Shown here in pieces: positions 29,504 to 37,425 of a DNA stretch of 64,000 bases. The stretch's first letter is position 1. Each line of letters begins with the position of its first letter. A program made the position numbers and the translations under genes. This DNA comes from Gordonia jacobaea (GTDB taxonomy: Bacteria > Actinomycetota > Actinomycetes > Mycobacteriales > Mycobacteriaceae), in the NCBI RefSeq assembly GCF_001186365.1, contig NZ_LDTZ01000017.1:186001-250000 (forward strand), read 5' to 3'. The notes under the pieces were generated by a model. It was not told the origin of the DNA and searched no databases. It saw nothing but the letters and a program-made list of their open reading frames with translations.

Positions 29504-29770
29504 CGCTCGTCGAGCGCTACGCCCGCTGGTCGAGCGCCCACTCGCTGGTCGAGCCTGTCGAGACCACCCGCCGAATGGTCGAGACCCCCGCCCGCTGGTC
29601 GAGCTACCCACTCGCTGGTCGAGCTTGTCGAGACCACCCCGCGCTGGTCGGGCGCCACCCCGCGCTGGTCGAGCTGCCCCCGCTGGTCGAGCGCTGCCCC
29701 CGCTGGTCGAGCTTGTCGAGACCACCCGCCGCGCCCTCGTGCCCGTTTCCGCTGGTCGAGCTTGTCGCTA
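29504..29770. repeat. Cluster of TGGTCGAG-type repeats downstream of leuS
   Basis: About eight exact GCTGGTCGAG cores and one variant (CTGGTCGGG). Three are full-length units reading TGGTCGAGCTTGTCGAGACC or with CCTG in the centre, and a fourth is cut short at TTGTCGCTACG just ahead of the cyclase start. The units are separated by short C-rich spacers. The same repeat is found at three more places in this window. It fills the whole gap between leuS and the cyclase gene; no gene-like sequence is present. Confidence 0.85.
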
Positions 29771-29781
29771 CGATCTGACTC

Positions 29782-30606
29782 GTGACGTCCGACGATGACA
29801 CCACTCCCGGCTCGACGCCGCCTGACGACAAGCCCGTGCCGTCGGGTCCGGCGCGTGTTGGCGAGTTCCTCACGCGCGCCGACCGGACGCCCTCGCTGAT
29901 CCGTGCTGCGCAGCTTCCGCGAAAGCTGACGCCCGAGACGGTCCCCGAACTCGACCTCTCACGTCCGACGCGCCTCTCCGATCGCATGGAGAAGCTGCTG
30001 ACCGGGAGCGATCGGTCGCCCAGCGCGTCGCGCGAGCTCGCACTCAGCGTCGTGAAGGTGTGGCAGGCGCTCGTCGATCGCAGGTCGTCGACCGCCACCG
30101 CGAACGGCGACGTGACGGTCCTGTTCACCGACCTCGTCGGATTCTCGTCGTGGGCCCTACGCGCAGGTGACGACAGCGTGCTGTCGCTGATCGGTGAGGT
30201 CAATCGGGTGAGCAGCGACATCGTCGGCGCTCATCGCGGCCGAATCGTGAAGTCGCTCGGCGATGGCGTGATGGCGGTGTTCCCCGACGCGGCCGACGCG
30301 ATCCTCGCCGCGTTCGAACTGTGCGGAGCCGTCAGCGCGATCACGCACGACGACTACCGCGCGCAGCTGCGCGCCGGAGTGCACACCGGAACTCCGCGGC
30401 AGGTCGGTGGCGACTACCTCGGTGTCGACGTGAACATCGCGGCCCGCGTCGCCGATGCCGCCGGAACCGGCGAGGTACTGGCCACCAGCGATGCGCTGCA
30501 GTCCGCGGACGGGCTCCAATTGCTCAGCCGCAAGAGACGTTTCAAGGCGAAGGGCACACCGCGCGACCTCGAAGTATTCGCTGTCGTGCCGCTTCTCGAT
30601 GAGTGA
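29782..30606 (+). CDS. Class III adenylate/guanylate cyclase
   Basis: 274 residues. A hydrophilic N-terminal region (~1-105) precedes a cyclase homology domain (~108-270). Metal-binding aspartates are Asp117 (VLFTDLVGFSS) and Asp161 (KSLGDGVMAVF). DVNIAARVADAAGTGEVLAT carries the transition-state Asn and Arg. The Lys/Asp pair that selects adenine is not unambiguous by eye, so ATP is assumed from the family. There is no membrane helix, so it is cytosolic. GTG 29782 starts twelve bases after the repeat cluster, which must contain or adjoin its promoter. It is convergent with the hypothetical gene at 30615. Confidence 0.9.
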   Translation: MTSDDDTTPGSTPPDDKPVPSGPARVGEFLTRADRTPSLIRAAQLPRKLTPETVPELDLSRPTRLSDRMEKLLTGSDRSPSASRELALSVVKVWQALVDRRSSTATANGDVTVLFTDLVGFSSWALRAGDDSVLSLIGEVNRVSSDIVGAHRGRIVKSLGDGVMAVFPDAADAILAAFELCGAVSAITHDDYRAQLRAGVHTGTPRQVGGDYLGVDVNIAARVADAAGTGEVLATSDALQSADGLQLLSRKRRFKAKGTPRDLEVFAVVPLLDE

Positions 30607-30614
30607 GTAGGCCG

Positions 30615-31226
30615 TCAGCGATAGAACGGCGGCGAGACGTCCGGGTCGTCGGCGACCGTGTCGATACGTGTATCCCGGAGAAGATCCGCGATGGCCGCTG
30701 CCGATGCACCGATCGTCGCGAAGTGCGGATCGATGTCTTCGGTGAAGCACCACGCTCTATCGGCAGGCCAGACGAATGCGGGCGCGGGCAGAATCGAGTG
30801 TCCGTGTCGCGGCGTTGGCTCGGGTTCGGGCGGCAGCCAACCCAGCATGTCGGTGTCGCCGACGAACAGATGGTAGTCACGCATGGATGCTCCCAGCTCG
30901 TCGCGGATTTCGACGATGGGCACGCCATCACTCAGCAGTTCTGGATAACCACACCCGGCCCAGATCAGGTAATAGATCTCATCGGGTGTGGTGGTATGCG
31001 GACGCAGATCCTCGACTGCGACGGCGATCTGCCACAAATCGCCTGGTCCCGAGACTGATTCGACGTCGGTCTCACGTTGCCCCGGAAATGCGGGGTCGGG
31101 TATGTGCAACAGACGTGCATACGCATCAAAGCCGCGGGGCCCGCGGGTCACCGCTCGGGGCCAGTCTCGCCCGTCGGCCATCAGCCAGTCGGCCACCGAG
31201 GCGTCGTCGAATCGTCGGACAGTCAT
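30615..31226 (-). CDS. Hypothetical protein, DUF4240/cytosolic type unknown
   Basis: A 203-residue soluble protein I do not recognise; no named domain is claimed. It is rich in aromatic residues and acidic patches (AWCFTEDIDPHFATIG, YYLIWAGCGYPELLSDG) and has no signal peptide, membrane segment or repeats. Codon use looks like that of the neighbours and ATG 31226 is the only sensible start, so it is probably a real gene. It is convergent with the cyclase gene (8 bp apart) and shares its strand with the TfoX-like gene's downstream flank. The ending, DVSPPFYR, has no known targeting role. Confidence 0.6.
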   Translation of the reverse strand: MTVRRFDDASVADWLMADGRDWPRAVTRGPRGFDAYARLLHIPDPAFPGQRETDVESVSGPGDLWQIAVAVEDLRPHTTTPDEIYYLIWAGCGYPELLSDGVPIVEIRDELGASMRDYHLFVGDTDMLGWLPPEPEPTPRHGHSILPAPAFVWPADRAWCFTEDIDPHFATIGASAAAIADLLRDTRIDTVADDPDVSPPFYR

Positions 31227-31322
31227 GGGGTTTCACAATGGCATTCGACGACGCTACAGCCAACAGAATTTCGGGAGACAGGATTTCGGGAGCCATGCCT
31301 TTCGCGAGCTACGTCGAGTCAC

Positions 31323-31655
31323 TCACTTCGGCGGCAACGATCGCGCATAGCCGACGCCCACGCCGACCCATTTCTCGAGCTGACGCTTGGTGCGGATGCC
31401 GTCAGTCGAGACCCGTAACCAGCCACGCGTCTCCCGACCCGACATGACCATCGGGGCGGTGTGCGCTTTGGCCAGGTAGGCGTCGGTCTCGTCGGGCGGC
31501 ACGCGCACCAGCAGTCCACCTTGCCCGCTCGCCGCAACGGCCATGTTGCCGTCGACCAAGAACGCGAGGCCGCCGAACATCGACTTCTCGGCGACGCCAC
31601 TCTCACCCGACAGCAGCTCGCGGATGCGGTAGGCGAGATCGTCGTCGTAGGCCAT
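31323..31655 (-). CDS. TfoX N-terminal domain protein
   Basis: A 110-residue single-domain protein of the TfoX_N family. RIRELLSGESGVAEKSMFGG, LAFLVDGNMAVAAS and LLVRVPPDETDAYL are characteristic. In gamma-proteobacteria the domain is part of a competence regulator; the free-standing actinobacterial versions have no assigned role. ATG 31655 is chosen although the frame stays open far upstream, because that extension is antisense to the acyl-CoA dehydrogenase gene. The short gap to the next gene on the left (31227-31322) holds two copies of ATTTCGGGAG but nothing else I can name. Confidence 0.85.
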   Translation of the reverse strand: MAYDDDLAYRIRELLSGESGVAEKSMFGGLAFLVDGNMAVAASGQGGLLVRVPPDETDAYLAKAHTAPMVMSGRETRGWLRVSTDGIRTKRQLEKWVGVGVGYARSLPPK

Positions 31656-31754
31656 GTGGCCAGCGTAAACGGGCTCCGAGCTGCACGGGTCGGTTACGGC
31701 TGACGGACGACGCCCCGCAGGAGCGGAAAGCACCTGGGGGGAGGGCTGGAAATC

Positions 31755-31776
31755 TATCTTACCGCGCAGTAAGATA
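31755..31776. promoter_or_regulatory. 8-bp inverted repeat operator before the acyl-CoA dehydrogenase gene
   Basis: TATCTTAC (31755-31762) and GTAAGATA (31769-31776) form a perfect inverted repeat around CGCGCA, ending six bases before the ATG. The TTAC...GTAA form is typical of TetR-family operators, including those controlling acyl-CoA metabolism. No regulator gene lies adjacent. Confidence 0.65.
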
Positions 31777-31781
31777 CCGGC

Positions 31782-32981
31782 ATGGCAATCAACCTCGAGC
31801 TCCCGCAGAAGCTCGCCCCGGTGACCGAGCAGGCGCATCTCGCCGCCGAGCACATCTTCCGGCCCATCTCGCGCACGTACGACAAGGCCGAGCACACCTA
31901 CCCCCAGGAGCTCGACGAGCTCGGCAAACTCGCTCGCGAAGCCGCCCGCAAGGGACGCGAGTCCGACGCCGCGGACAAGTCGTCGGCGAAGAAGTCGGAC
32001 GTCGTCAACGGCGGCAACATGCGTGCGGTGCTGCACGGCGTCGAAATGGGTTGGGGCGACGTCGCGCTCATGCTGTCGATTCCGTATCAGGGTCTGGGTA
32101 ACGCCGCGATCGCCGCGGTGGCCAACCCTGAGCAGCTCGAGAAGTTCAAGGACGTCTGGGCGTCGATGGCGATCACCGAGCCGAGCTTCGGCTCCGACTC
32201 GGCCGCCGTCAGCACCACCGCGACACTCGACGGCGACGAGTACGTCATCAACGGCGAGAAGATCTTTGTGACCGCGGGGTCGCGCGCCGATCACGTCGTC
32301 GTGTGGGCGACCGTCGACAAGAGTGCCGGCCGTGCCGCGATCAAGAGCTTCGTCGTACCGATGGACACCGAGGGTGTGTCGGTCGTCCGCCTCGAGCACA
32401 AGCTCGGCATCAAGGCGTCCGACACCGCGGTGCTGCGCTTCGAGAACGCCCGTGTGCCCGCCGAAAACCTGCTCGGCTCAACGGAAGTCGACACCAAGAA
32501 AGCGTTCGCGGGTGTCATGCAGACCTTCGACAACACGCGTCCGCTCGTCGCGGCGATGGCCGTCGGCCTCGGTCGTGCGGCACTCGAGGAACTGCGCGCA
32601 ACCCTCGAGGGCGCCGGACACGTCATCGACTACGACAAGCCCGCCGCCAATCAGGCAGCAGCTGTCCACGACTTCATTCGCCTCGAATCCGATTGGGAAG
32701 CTTCGTGGTTGCTTGCGATCCGCGCCGCGTGGATGGCCGATAACAAGCAGCCGAACTCGACCGAGGCGTCGATGTCGAAGGCCAAGGCGGGCCGCATGGT
32801 CACCGAACTGACCAACAAGGCAGTCGAGATCGGTGGCACCGCAGGCTATTCCGAGGTCGGGCTGCTCGAGAAGTGGGCTCGCGACTCGAAGATCCTCGAC
32901 ATCTTCGAGGGCACACAGCAGATCCAGCAACTGATCATCGCGCGACGCGTGCTCGGCAAGTCGAGCAGCGAGCTGAAGTAG
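31782..32981 (+). CDS. Acyl-CoA dehydrogenase family protein
   Basis: 399 residues with the three-domain acyl-CoA dehydrogenase fold. The middle domain shows MAITEPSFGSDSAAV (FAD and substrate contacts). The C-terminal domain shows DSKILDIFEGTQQIQQLIIA, with Glu376 at the position of the catalytic base in medium-chain enzymes. It catalyses FAD-dependent alpha-beta desaturation of an acyl-CoA; chain length or branched/steroid specificity is not clear. It stands alone with its own operator (31755-31776), and is convergent with the RDD gene. Lysine-rich residues ~55-75 (ARKGRESDAADKSSAKK) are an unusual insertion near the N-terminus. Confidence 0.92.
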   Translation: MAINLELPQKLAPVTEQAHLAAEHIFRPISRTYDKAEHTYPQELDELGKLAREAARKGRESDAADKSSAKKSDVVNGGNMRAVLHGVEMGWGDVALMLSIPYQGLGNAAIAAVANPEQLEKFKDVWASMAITEPSFGSDSAAVSTTATLDGDEYVINGEKIFVTAGSRADHVVVWATVDKSAGRAAIKSFVVPMDTEGVSVVRLEHKLGIKASDTAVLRFENARVPAENLLGSTEVDTKKAFAGVMQTFDNTRPLVAAMAVGLGRAALEELRATLEGAGHVIDYDKPAANQAAAVHDFIRLESDWEASWLLAIRAAWMADNKQPNSTEASMSKAKAGRMVTELTNKAVEIGGTAGYSEVGLLEKWARDSKILDIFEGTQQIQQLIIARRVLGKSSSELK

Positions 32982-32995
32982 CGGTCGCGATACCC

Positions 32996-33058
32996 ACTCG
33001 ACGGGATAAGGCGCACAGTCGACGGGATAAGGCGCACAGTCGGCCGGATACAGCACCC
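32996..33058. repeat. Three 21-bp tandem repeats between convergent genes
   Basis: Units start at 32996, 33017 and 33038. The first two read A(C/G)TCGACGGGATAAGGCGCAC and differ at one base; the third is degenerate (AGTCGGCCGGATACAGCACC, then C). A small stem AGCACCC/GGGTGCT (33052-33058 with 33069-33075) follows, touching the RDD stop codon, and may serve as a terminator. Confidence 0.7.
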
Positions 33059-33074
33059 AGTCGACGCCGGGTGC

Positions 33075-33944
33075 TCAGCGGAGCACGCGGCGTCGAAGTT
33101 CCTCGTCGCGCTGTAGGCGGAGCCACTCGCGGTGTCGGCGTTGGGCCGCAACGGCATTGAGCACGTCCACGTCGTCGGCCCCGGCAGGTGGCGCTGGTGA
33201 GATGTACGGCGCGAGCGTCTGCACCAACTGCCTTGCGAGAGCGGCACGTAGGACGTCGTCGCGTATCGACGGCGCTTGATGGAGGAAGCCGCGGATCAGC
33301 ATGGCCTGGTGGTCGGTCAGAACCCCGATGTCGGCGGTGCGCGCCCACTCTGCGAGGTATGGCGGCATGACCGCGGTGCCTGCGACCTCCAGCGAACGCC
33401 GGTCGCGGATCACGTAGGTGCCTGCGACGAGATCGCCGACGCGCTTGTCCTTGCGGCTGATGGCAGCACACACAATCGCGGGCACACCGAAGAATACGAA
33501 GATCTCGACGACGCCGACGAGAGACCGCGTGAACGCGTGTCGGAAACCGATCGGCCCGGCGTCGTCGCGCACCGTGCGCAAGCCGAGCGCCCAATGCCCC
33601 AACGACTTTCCACGACTGAGCGTCTCCACCGCCGTCGGCAGGACGATCAACGCCAGCACCGACGAGAGTGCAAACGCACCCGCCAGCACAGCGCCGTCGC
33701 GCAGGCTCACGCCGACCTTCGCCGACACCCAGATCAACGCGATGAGTACGACGAGAGCGATCGCGACGTCGATCACTCCCGACACGATCCGCCGACCGAG
33801 CGACGCCGGCGGAAGGTCCAGTGCGACTGCCTCACCCGAGACGAGGTCGTTGCGGCCGAGCCCGACCGTCCCGCCCGTGTACGTGATTGGTCCCGCGTAC
33901 ATGGTCGGCCCTACATGCATGTTCGGCCCCGGGTACATACGCAC
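33075..33944 (-). CDS. RDD family membrane protein (Rv3695-like)
   Basis: 289 residues. The RDD domain covers residues ~45-180 with Arg-Asp at LGRRIVSGVIDVAIALVVLI and RGKSLGHWALGLRTVRDDAG, and three to four membrane helices. A soluble C-terminal region (~200-289) is rich in charged residues and ends in RRRVLR. The family's function is unknown; some members are linked to ion or osmotic balance. The GTG at 33944 is given, with ATG 33938 and later Met codons as alternatives. It is divergent from the SpoIIM-like gene, the same neighbourhood as Rv3694c-Rv3695 in M. tuberculosis. Confidence 0.87.
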   Translation of the reverse strand: MRMYPGPNMHVGPTMYAGPITYTGGTVGLGRNDLVSGEAVALDLPPASLGRRIVSGVIDVAIALVVLIALIWVSAKVGVSLRDGAVLAGAFALSSVLALIVLPTAVETLSRGKSLGHWALGLRTVRDDAGPIGFRHAFTRSLVGVVEIFVFFGVPAIVCAAISRKDKRVGDLVAGTYVIRDRRSLEVAGTAVMPPYLAEWARTADIGVLTDHQAMLIRGFLHQAPSIRDDVLRAALARQLVQTLAPYISPAPPAGADDVDVLNAVAAQRRHREWLRLQRDEELRRRVLR

Positions 33945-34049
33945 TACCGTAGCGGCTGCGGTGGCGCGAACGTAGCGTCTCGTGGGCTACGCGAATGATC
34001 CCTCCCGACAGGGGTACAGCCGTGCCCGTGGTCTGGCTAGGCTACCGAT

Positions 34050-35042
34050 GTGGATCTCGACGCCTACGTACGAGCGAAGTCACCGACGTGGCAGAGACTC
34101 GACGAACTCTCACGCAAACGACGCCTCACCGGCGCCGAATCCGACGAGATCCTCGACGCCTATCAACGCACGGCCACGCACCTTTCGGTGATCCGATCGT
34201 CGGCGCCAGACCGTGCGGTAATCGCTTACTTGTCGACGCTGCTGGCACGCGCGCGTGGGCACGCACTCGGGTCGACCGTGACCACGTGGGACCAACTGGT
34301 GCGGTACGTCACGACGACTCTGCCCGCTGCGCTCTACAGCACTCGGCGGTGGTGGCTGACGGTGTTGGTCGTCTCGATCGCGTTCGCCGTCGGCATCGGC
34401 TGGTGGCTCCTCGACCACCCGACCATGGAGCACACGTTCGGGTCGCGGGAGCAGATCGAGCACCTCGTCAACGACGACTTCGAGAACTACTACTCCGAGA
34501 ACGCCGCGTCGTCGTTCGCGTTCGAGGTCTGGACAAACAACTTCCGACTTGCGTTGCTGTGCATCGCCTTCGGGGTCTTCGGATTCCCGGTGATCTGGAT
34601 GCTTTACCAGAATATTCTCAACCTCGCGGTGACGGGTTCGATCATGATCAACCACGGTCGGGCCGACCTCTTCTTCGGTCTCATCACCCCGCACGGGCTA
34701 CTCGAACTCACGTGTCTGTTCGTGGCGGCGGGGGTCGGGCTGCGCATCTTCTGGTCCTGGGTCGCGCCCGGCGACCGCAAGCGCTCGGATTCGCTTGCCG
34801 AGGCCGGACGTACCGCCATCGCCATCGGTATCGGATTGGTTGTGCTGCTGCTCATCTGCGGAGCCATCGAAGCGTTCGTGACCCCATCGGGTCTCCCGAC
34901 GTGGGCGCGCATCGGTATCGGCGTCACCGTGTGGGTCGGGTTCCTCTTGTACGCGCTGGTGCTCGGACGTCGCGCCCACGATCGCGGTGCCACAGGCGAT
35001 CTCGACGAGATCGACCGCGGGTACAGCCTCCCCGTCGCCTGA
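34050..35042 (+). CDS. Stage II sporulation protein M (SpoIIM/DUF95) family membrane protein
   Basis: 330 residues. A soluble N-terminal helical segment (~1-95) is followed by five or six membrane helices typical of DUF95, with SREQIEHLVNDDFENYYSEN between helices 1 and 2 and GLITPHGLLELTCLFVAAGVG in the core. In non-sporulating actinobacteria the gene travels with RDD, DUF58 and MoxR genes, as here, and its role is unknown. GTG 34050 is the start; an overlapping ATG at 34048 is out of frame. It is convergent with the DUF58 gene (24 bp apart). Confidence 0.9.
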   Translation: MDLDAYVRAKSPTWQRLDELSRKRRLTGAESDEILDAYQRTATHLSVIRSSAPDRAVIAYLSTLLARARGHALGSTVTTWDQLVRYVTTTLPAALYSTRRWWLTVLVVSIAFAVGIGWWLLDHPTMEHTFGSREQIEHLVNDDFENYYSENAASSFAFEVWTNNFRLALLCIAFGVFGFPVIWMLYQNILNLAVTGSIMINHGRADLFFGLITPHGLLELTCLFVAAGVGLRIFWSWVAPGDRKRSDSLAEAGRTAIAIGIGLVVLLLICGAIEAFVTPSGLPTWARIGIGVTVWVGFLLYALVLGRRAHDRGATGDLDEIDRGYSLPVA

Positions 35043-35066
35043 CAGATGCTCGGGGAGTCAAGCTGC

Positions 35067-36365
35067 TCAAAGCATTCCGCGCGACTTCAGCAGTAGGTAG
35101 TGGTCGGCGAGCGCTGCGGGAAGCTTGTCGGGCGCTGCATCCATGACGTCAACGCCGAGGCGGCGCAACCCCGACGCCGTGCGGCCCCGCAACGTCAGCG
35201 TGCGCACCGCCGCAGCGGCGTCGTAGATCTCGCGGACGTCGTCGCGACGTTCGGCCATCTCGTCGAGCATCGGGTCGGATACCGATCCGATGACGACCTG
35301 GTAGTGCTGTGCGAGTGCGGCGAGCGGCGGCAGCAGCGACTCCTCGACCGCGGCTGGTTCGAGCGGCGTCAGCAACACCACGAGTGCTCGCTGACGCGAC
35401 ACCTTGCTCACCTCGGTGCACAGCATCGGCCAATCTGCCTCCACCAGAGCGGGTTCGAGCGGCGCCATCGCGGTCACGAGGTCGCTCAGCAACGTTGTGC
35501 GTGGCGCTCCGATGACCCGGCGGTGCACGATGCGATCGCCCGCGATGAAGTCGACCCGATCGCCCGCGTGCGAAGCCAGCGACGCCAGCAGCAGCGCGGC
35601 ATCCATCGCGGCGTCGAGTCGCGGCGCGTCACCGACACGACCGGCCGACGTCCGCGACGTGTCGAGCACGATCACGATGTGCCGGTCCTTCTCCGGTTGC
35701 CAGGTGCGGACGACGACGGAGCGACGTCGAGCGGTGGCACGCCAGTCGATGCTGCGTACGTCGTCGCCTTCGACATAGTCACGCAGGGAGTCGAATTCGG
35801 TGCCCTGTCCCCGGGTGCGCACAGCTGACCGGCCGTCTAGCTGCCGCAGGTACGCCAGCCGCGAGGGCAAATGCTTGCGCGCGGTGAAGACGGGCAGCGC
35901 ACGTACGAAGCCCGGAACGACCACGGTGCGCTGCCGGGCGCAGAGTCCGAGCGGACTGAGTCGTCGAACTGTCACGCCGACGGCCAGTCGGTCACCGCGG
36001 CGGGTGGGGGTGAGAGTCGTCGTCATCGACTCTGATTGCTGTGGGCCAAGATATACCGGCCGTGGTGTCGTCGGGTCCGCACCTGCGGACGGCTGCCATG
36101 CGTCGCGGATCACACCACGGAAACGACTACCGGACAAGTTGCGCACCAGCAGCGTCGTCTGGGTGGATTGGCCGAGCTGAACCGGACCGCACGGCACTCG
36201 ACGCAATTCGAGAGTGCGCGTGGGGTTTCCGACGACGGCGAGGTCGATCAGCAGTAGCGCGACGCATACCGCGACCCAGGCCAACACCACCCAGTAGTGC
36301 GGGAACAACACCGTCGGAATGGCCCCCGCGAGGACGAGCGCGAAGAAGCGGCCGGTGATGACCAT
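35067..36365 (-). CDS. DUF58 domain-containing protein (VWA-like)
   Basis: 432 residues. Two N-terminal membrane helices (~5-45) precede an extracytoplasmic or cytoplasmic beta domain. Then comes the DUF58 core with GTEFDSLRDYVEGDDVRSID, WRATARRRSVVVRTW, and VIVLDTSRTSAGRVGDAP, which resembles a von Willebrand A metal site (DTSxTS). DUF58 proteins pair with MoxR ATPases, which are thought to act as chaperones on them. ATG 36365 overlaps the moxR stop as ATGA. It is the last gene of the DUF4129-DUF4350-moxR-DUF58 operon. Confidence 0.9.
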   Translation of the reverse strand: MVITGRFFALVLAGAIPTVLFPHYWVVLAWVAVCVALLLIDLAVVGNPTRTLELRRVPCGPVQLGQSTQTTLLVRNLSGSRFRGVIRDAWQPSAGADPTTPRPVYLGPQQSESMTTTLTPTRRGDRLAVGVTVRRLSPLGLCARQRTVVVPGFVRALPVFTARKHLPSRLAYLRQLDGRSAVRTRGQGTEFDSLRDYVEGDDVRSIDWRATARRRSVVVRTWQPEKDRHIVIVLDTSRTSAGRVGDAPRLDAAMDAALLLASLASHAGDRVDFIAGDRIVHRRVIGAPRTTLLSDLVTAMAPLEPALVEADWPMLCTEVSKVSRQRALVVLLTPLEPAAVEESLLPPLAALAQHYQVVIGSVSDPMLDEMAERRDDVREIYDAAAAVRTLTLRGRTASGLRRLGVDVMDAAPDKLPAALADHYLLLKSRGML

Positions 36366-37425
36366 CAGCGTGGGACGGGAACGGAACCGATCGCCGCAGC
36401 CAGCACCGCGCCGACCGAGACTCCCTCGAGCTCGGCCTCCGGACGCAGCGAAAGGCGGTGCGCAAGAGTCGCTTGCGCCATCATCTGCACGTCGTCGGGT
36501 GTGACGAAGTCACGTCCGCTCAGCCACGCCCACGCGCGACTCGTGCCGAGGAGTGCGGTGGCACCGCGCGGGCTGACCCCGAGCGAGAGCGACGGCGACA
36601 TCCTGGTCGCGCGGGCGATATCTACGATGTAGGCGGCGATCTGCGGTGCCACAGCCACCCGTCGCACCGCCGCGGCGCCCGCGATCACATCGGAGCCCGA
36701 GGCGACCGGTCGCAGACCGGCAGCAGCCAGATCGTGTGGATCGAATCCCCTGTGTGCCTTGCCAACACCGTGATCTCATCGTCGCGCGGTGGGATCGGCA
36801 GGGTGACCTTCAGCAGGAATCGGTCGAGCTGCGCCTCCGGAAGCGGATAGGTGCCCTCATATTCGATGGGGTTCTGTGTCGCCGCGACGAGGAACGGCTC
36901 GGGCAGGGCGCGCGGCACCCCGTCGACGGATACCTGCGCTTCTTCCATCGCTTCGAGCAGCGACGCCTGCGTCTTGGGTGGCGTTCGGTTGATCTCGTCC
37001 GCGAGAAGCAGATTGGTGAACACCGGACCCTCCCGGAAACTGAACTCCGACGCCGCGGCGTCGAAGATCAGTGATCCGGTAACGTCGCCTGGCATCAGGT
37101 CGGGGGTGAACTGCACGCGCGTGGTGTCGACGTCGAGGGCAGCAGCGACAGACCGCACCAACAGCGTCTTGGCCACTCCCGGAACGCCTTCGAGCAGGAT
37201 GTGACCGCGACACAGCAGCGCGATCAGCATCCCGGAGACCGCAGTATCCTGTCCCACAACGGCTTTGCCGACCTCGGCACGTACCGCATTCAGGCGGGCA
37301 CGCGCCGACGTCGAGAATTCATCTGCGCCTGGCGAAGCCGTGTTGCCGCCCGCCACAGGCGGATACGATGCGGGCCGCGGCGGTGCGGACGGTGCCGAGT
37401 GTGGTGGAGTTGAGGGTGCGGTCAT
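36365..37425 (-). pseudogene. MoxR family AAA+ ATPase, split by a one-base frameshift
   Basis: The N-terminal frame (from ATG 37425) carries Walker A (GVPGVAKTLL), Walker B (LLLADEINR) and sensor ATQNPIEYEGTYPLPEAQLD. It then reads HTGDSIHTIWLLP and stops at 36685. The rest of the AAA+ lid continues in another frame (FDPHDLAAAGLRPVASGSD, then VIAGAAAVRR) to a stop at 36365. Both parts are normal MoxR sequence. One missing base in the C run at 36747-36750 explains it: adding one G on the coding strand restores HTGGFDPHDL. This is either a sequencing error in a homopolymer or a real loss-of-function mutation. Operon overlaps on both sides are intact. Confidence 0.8.
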
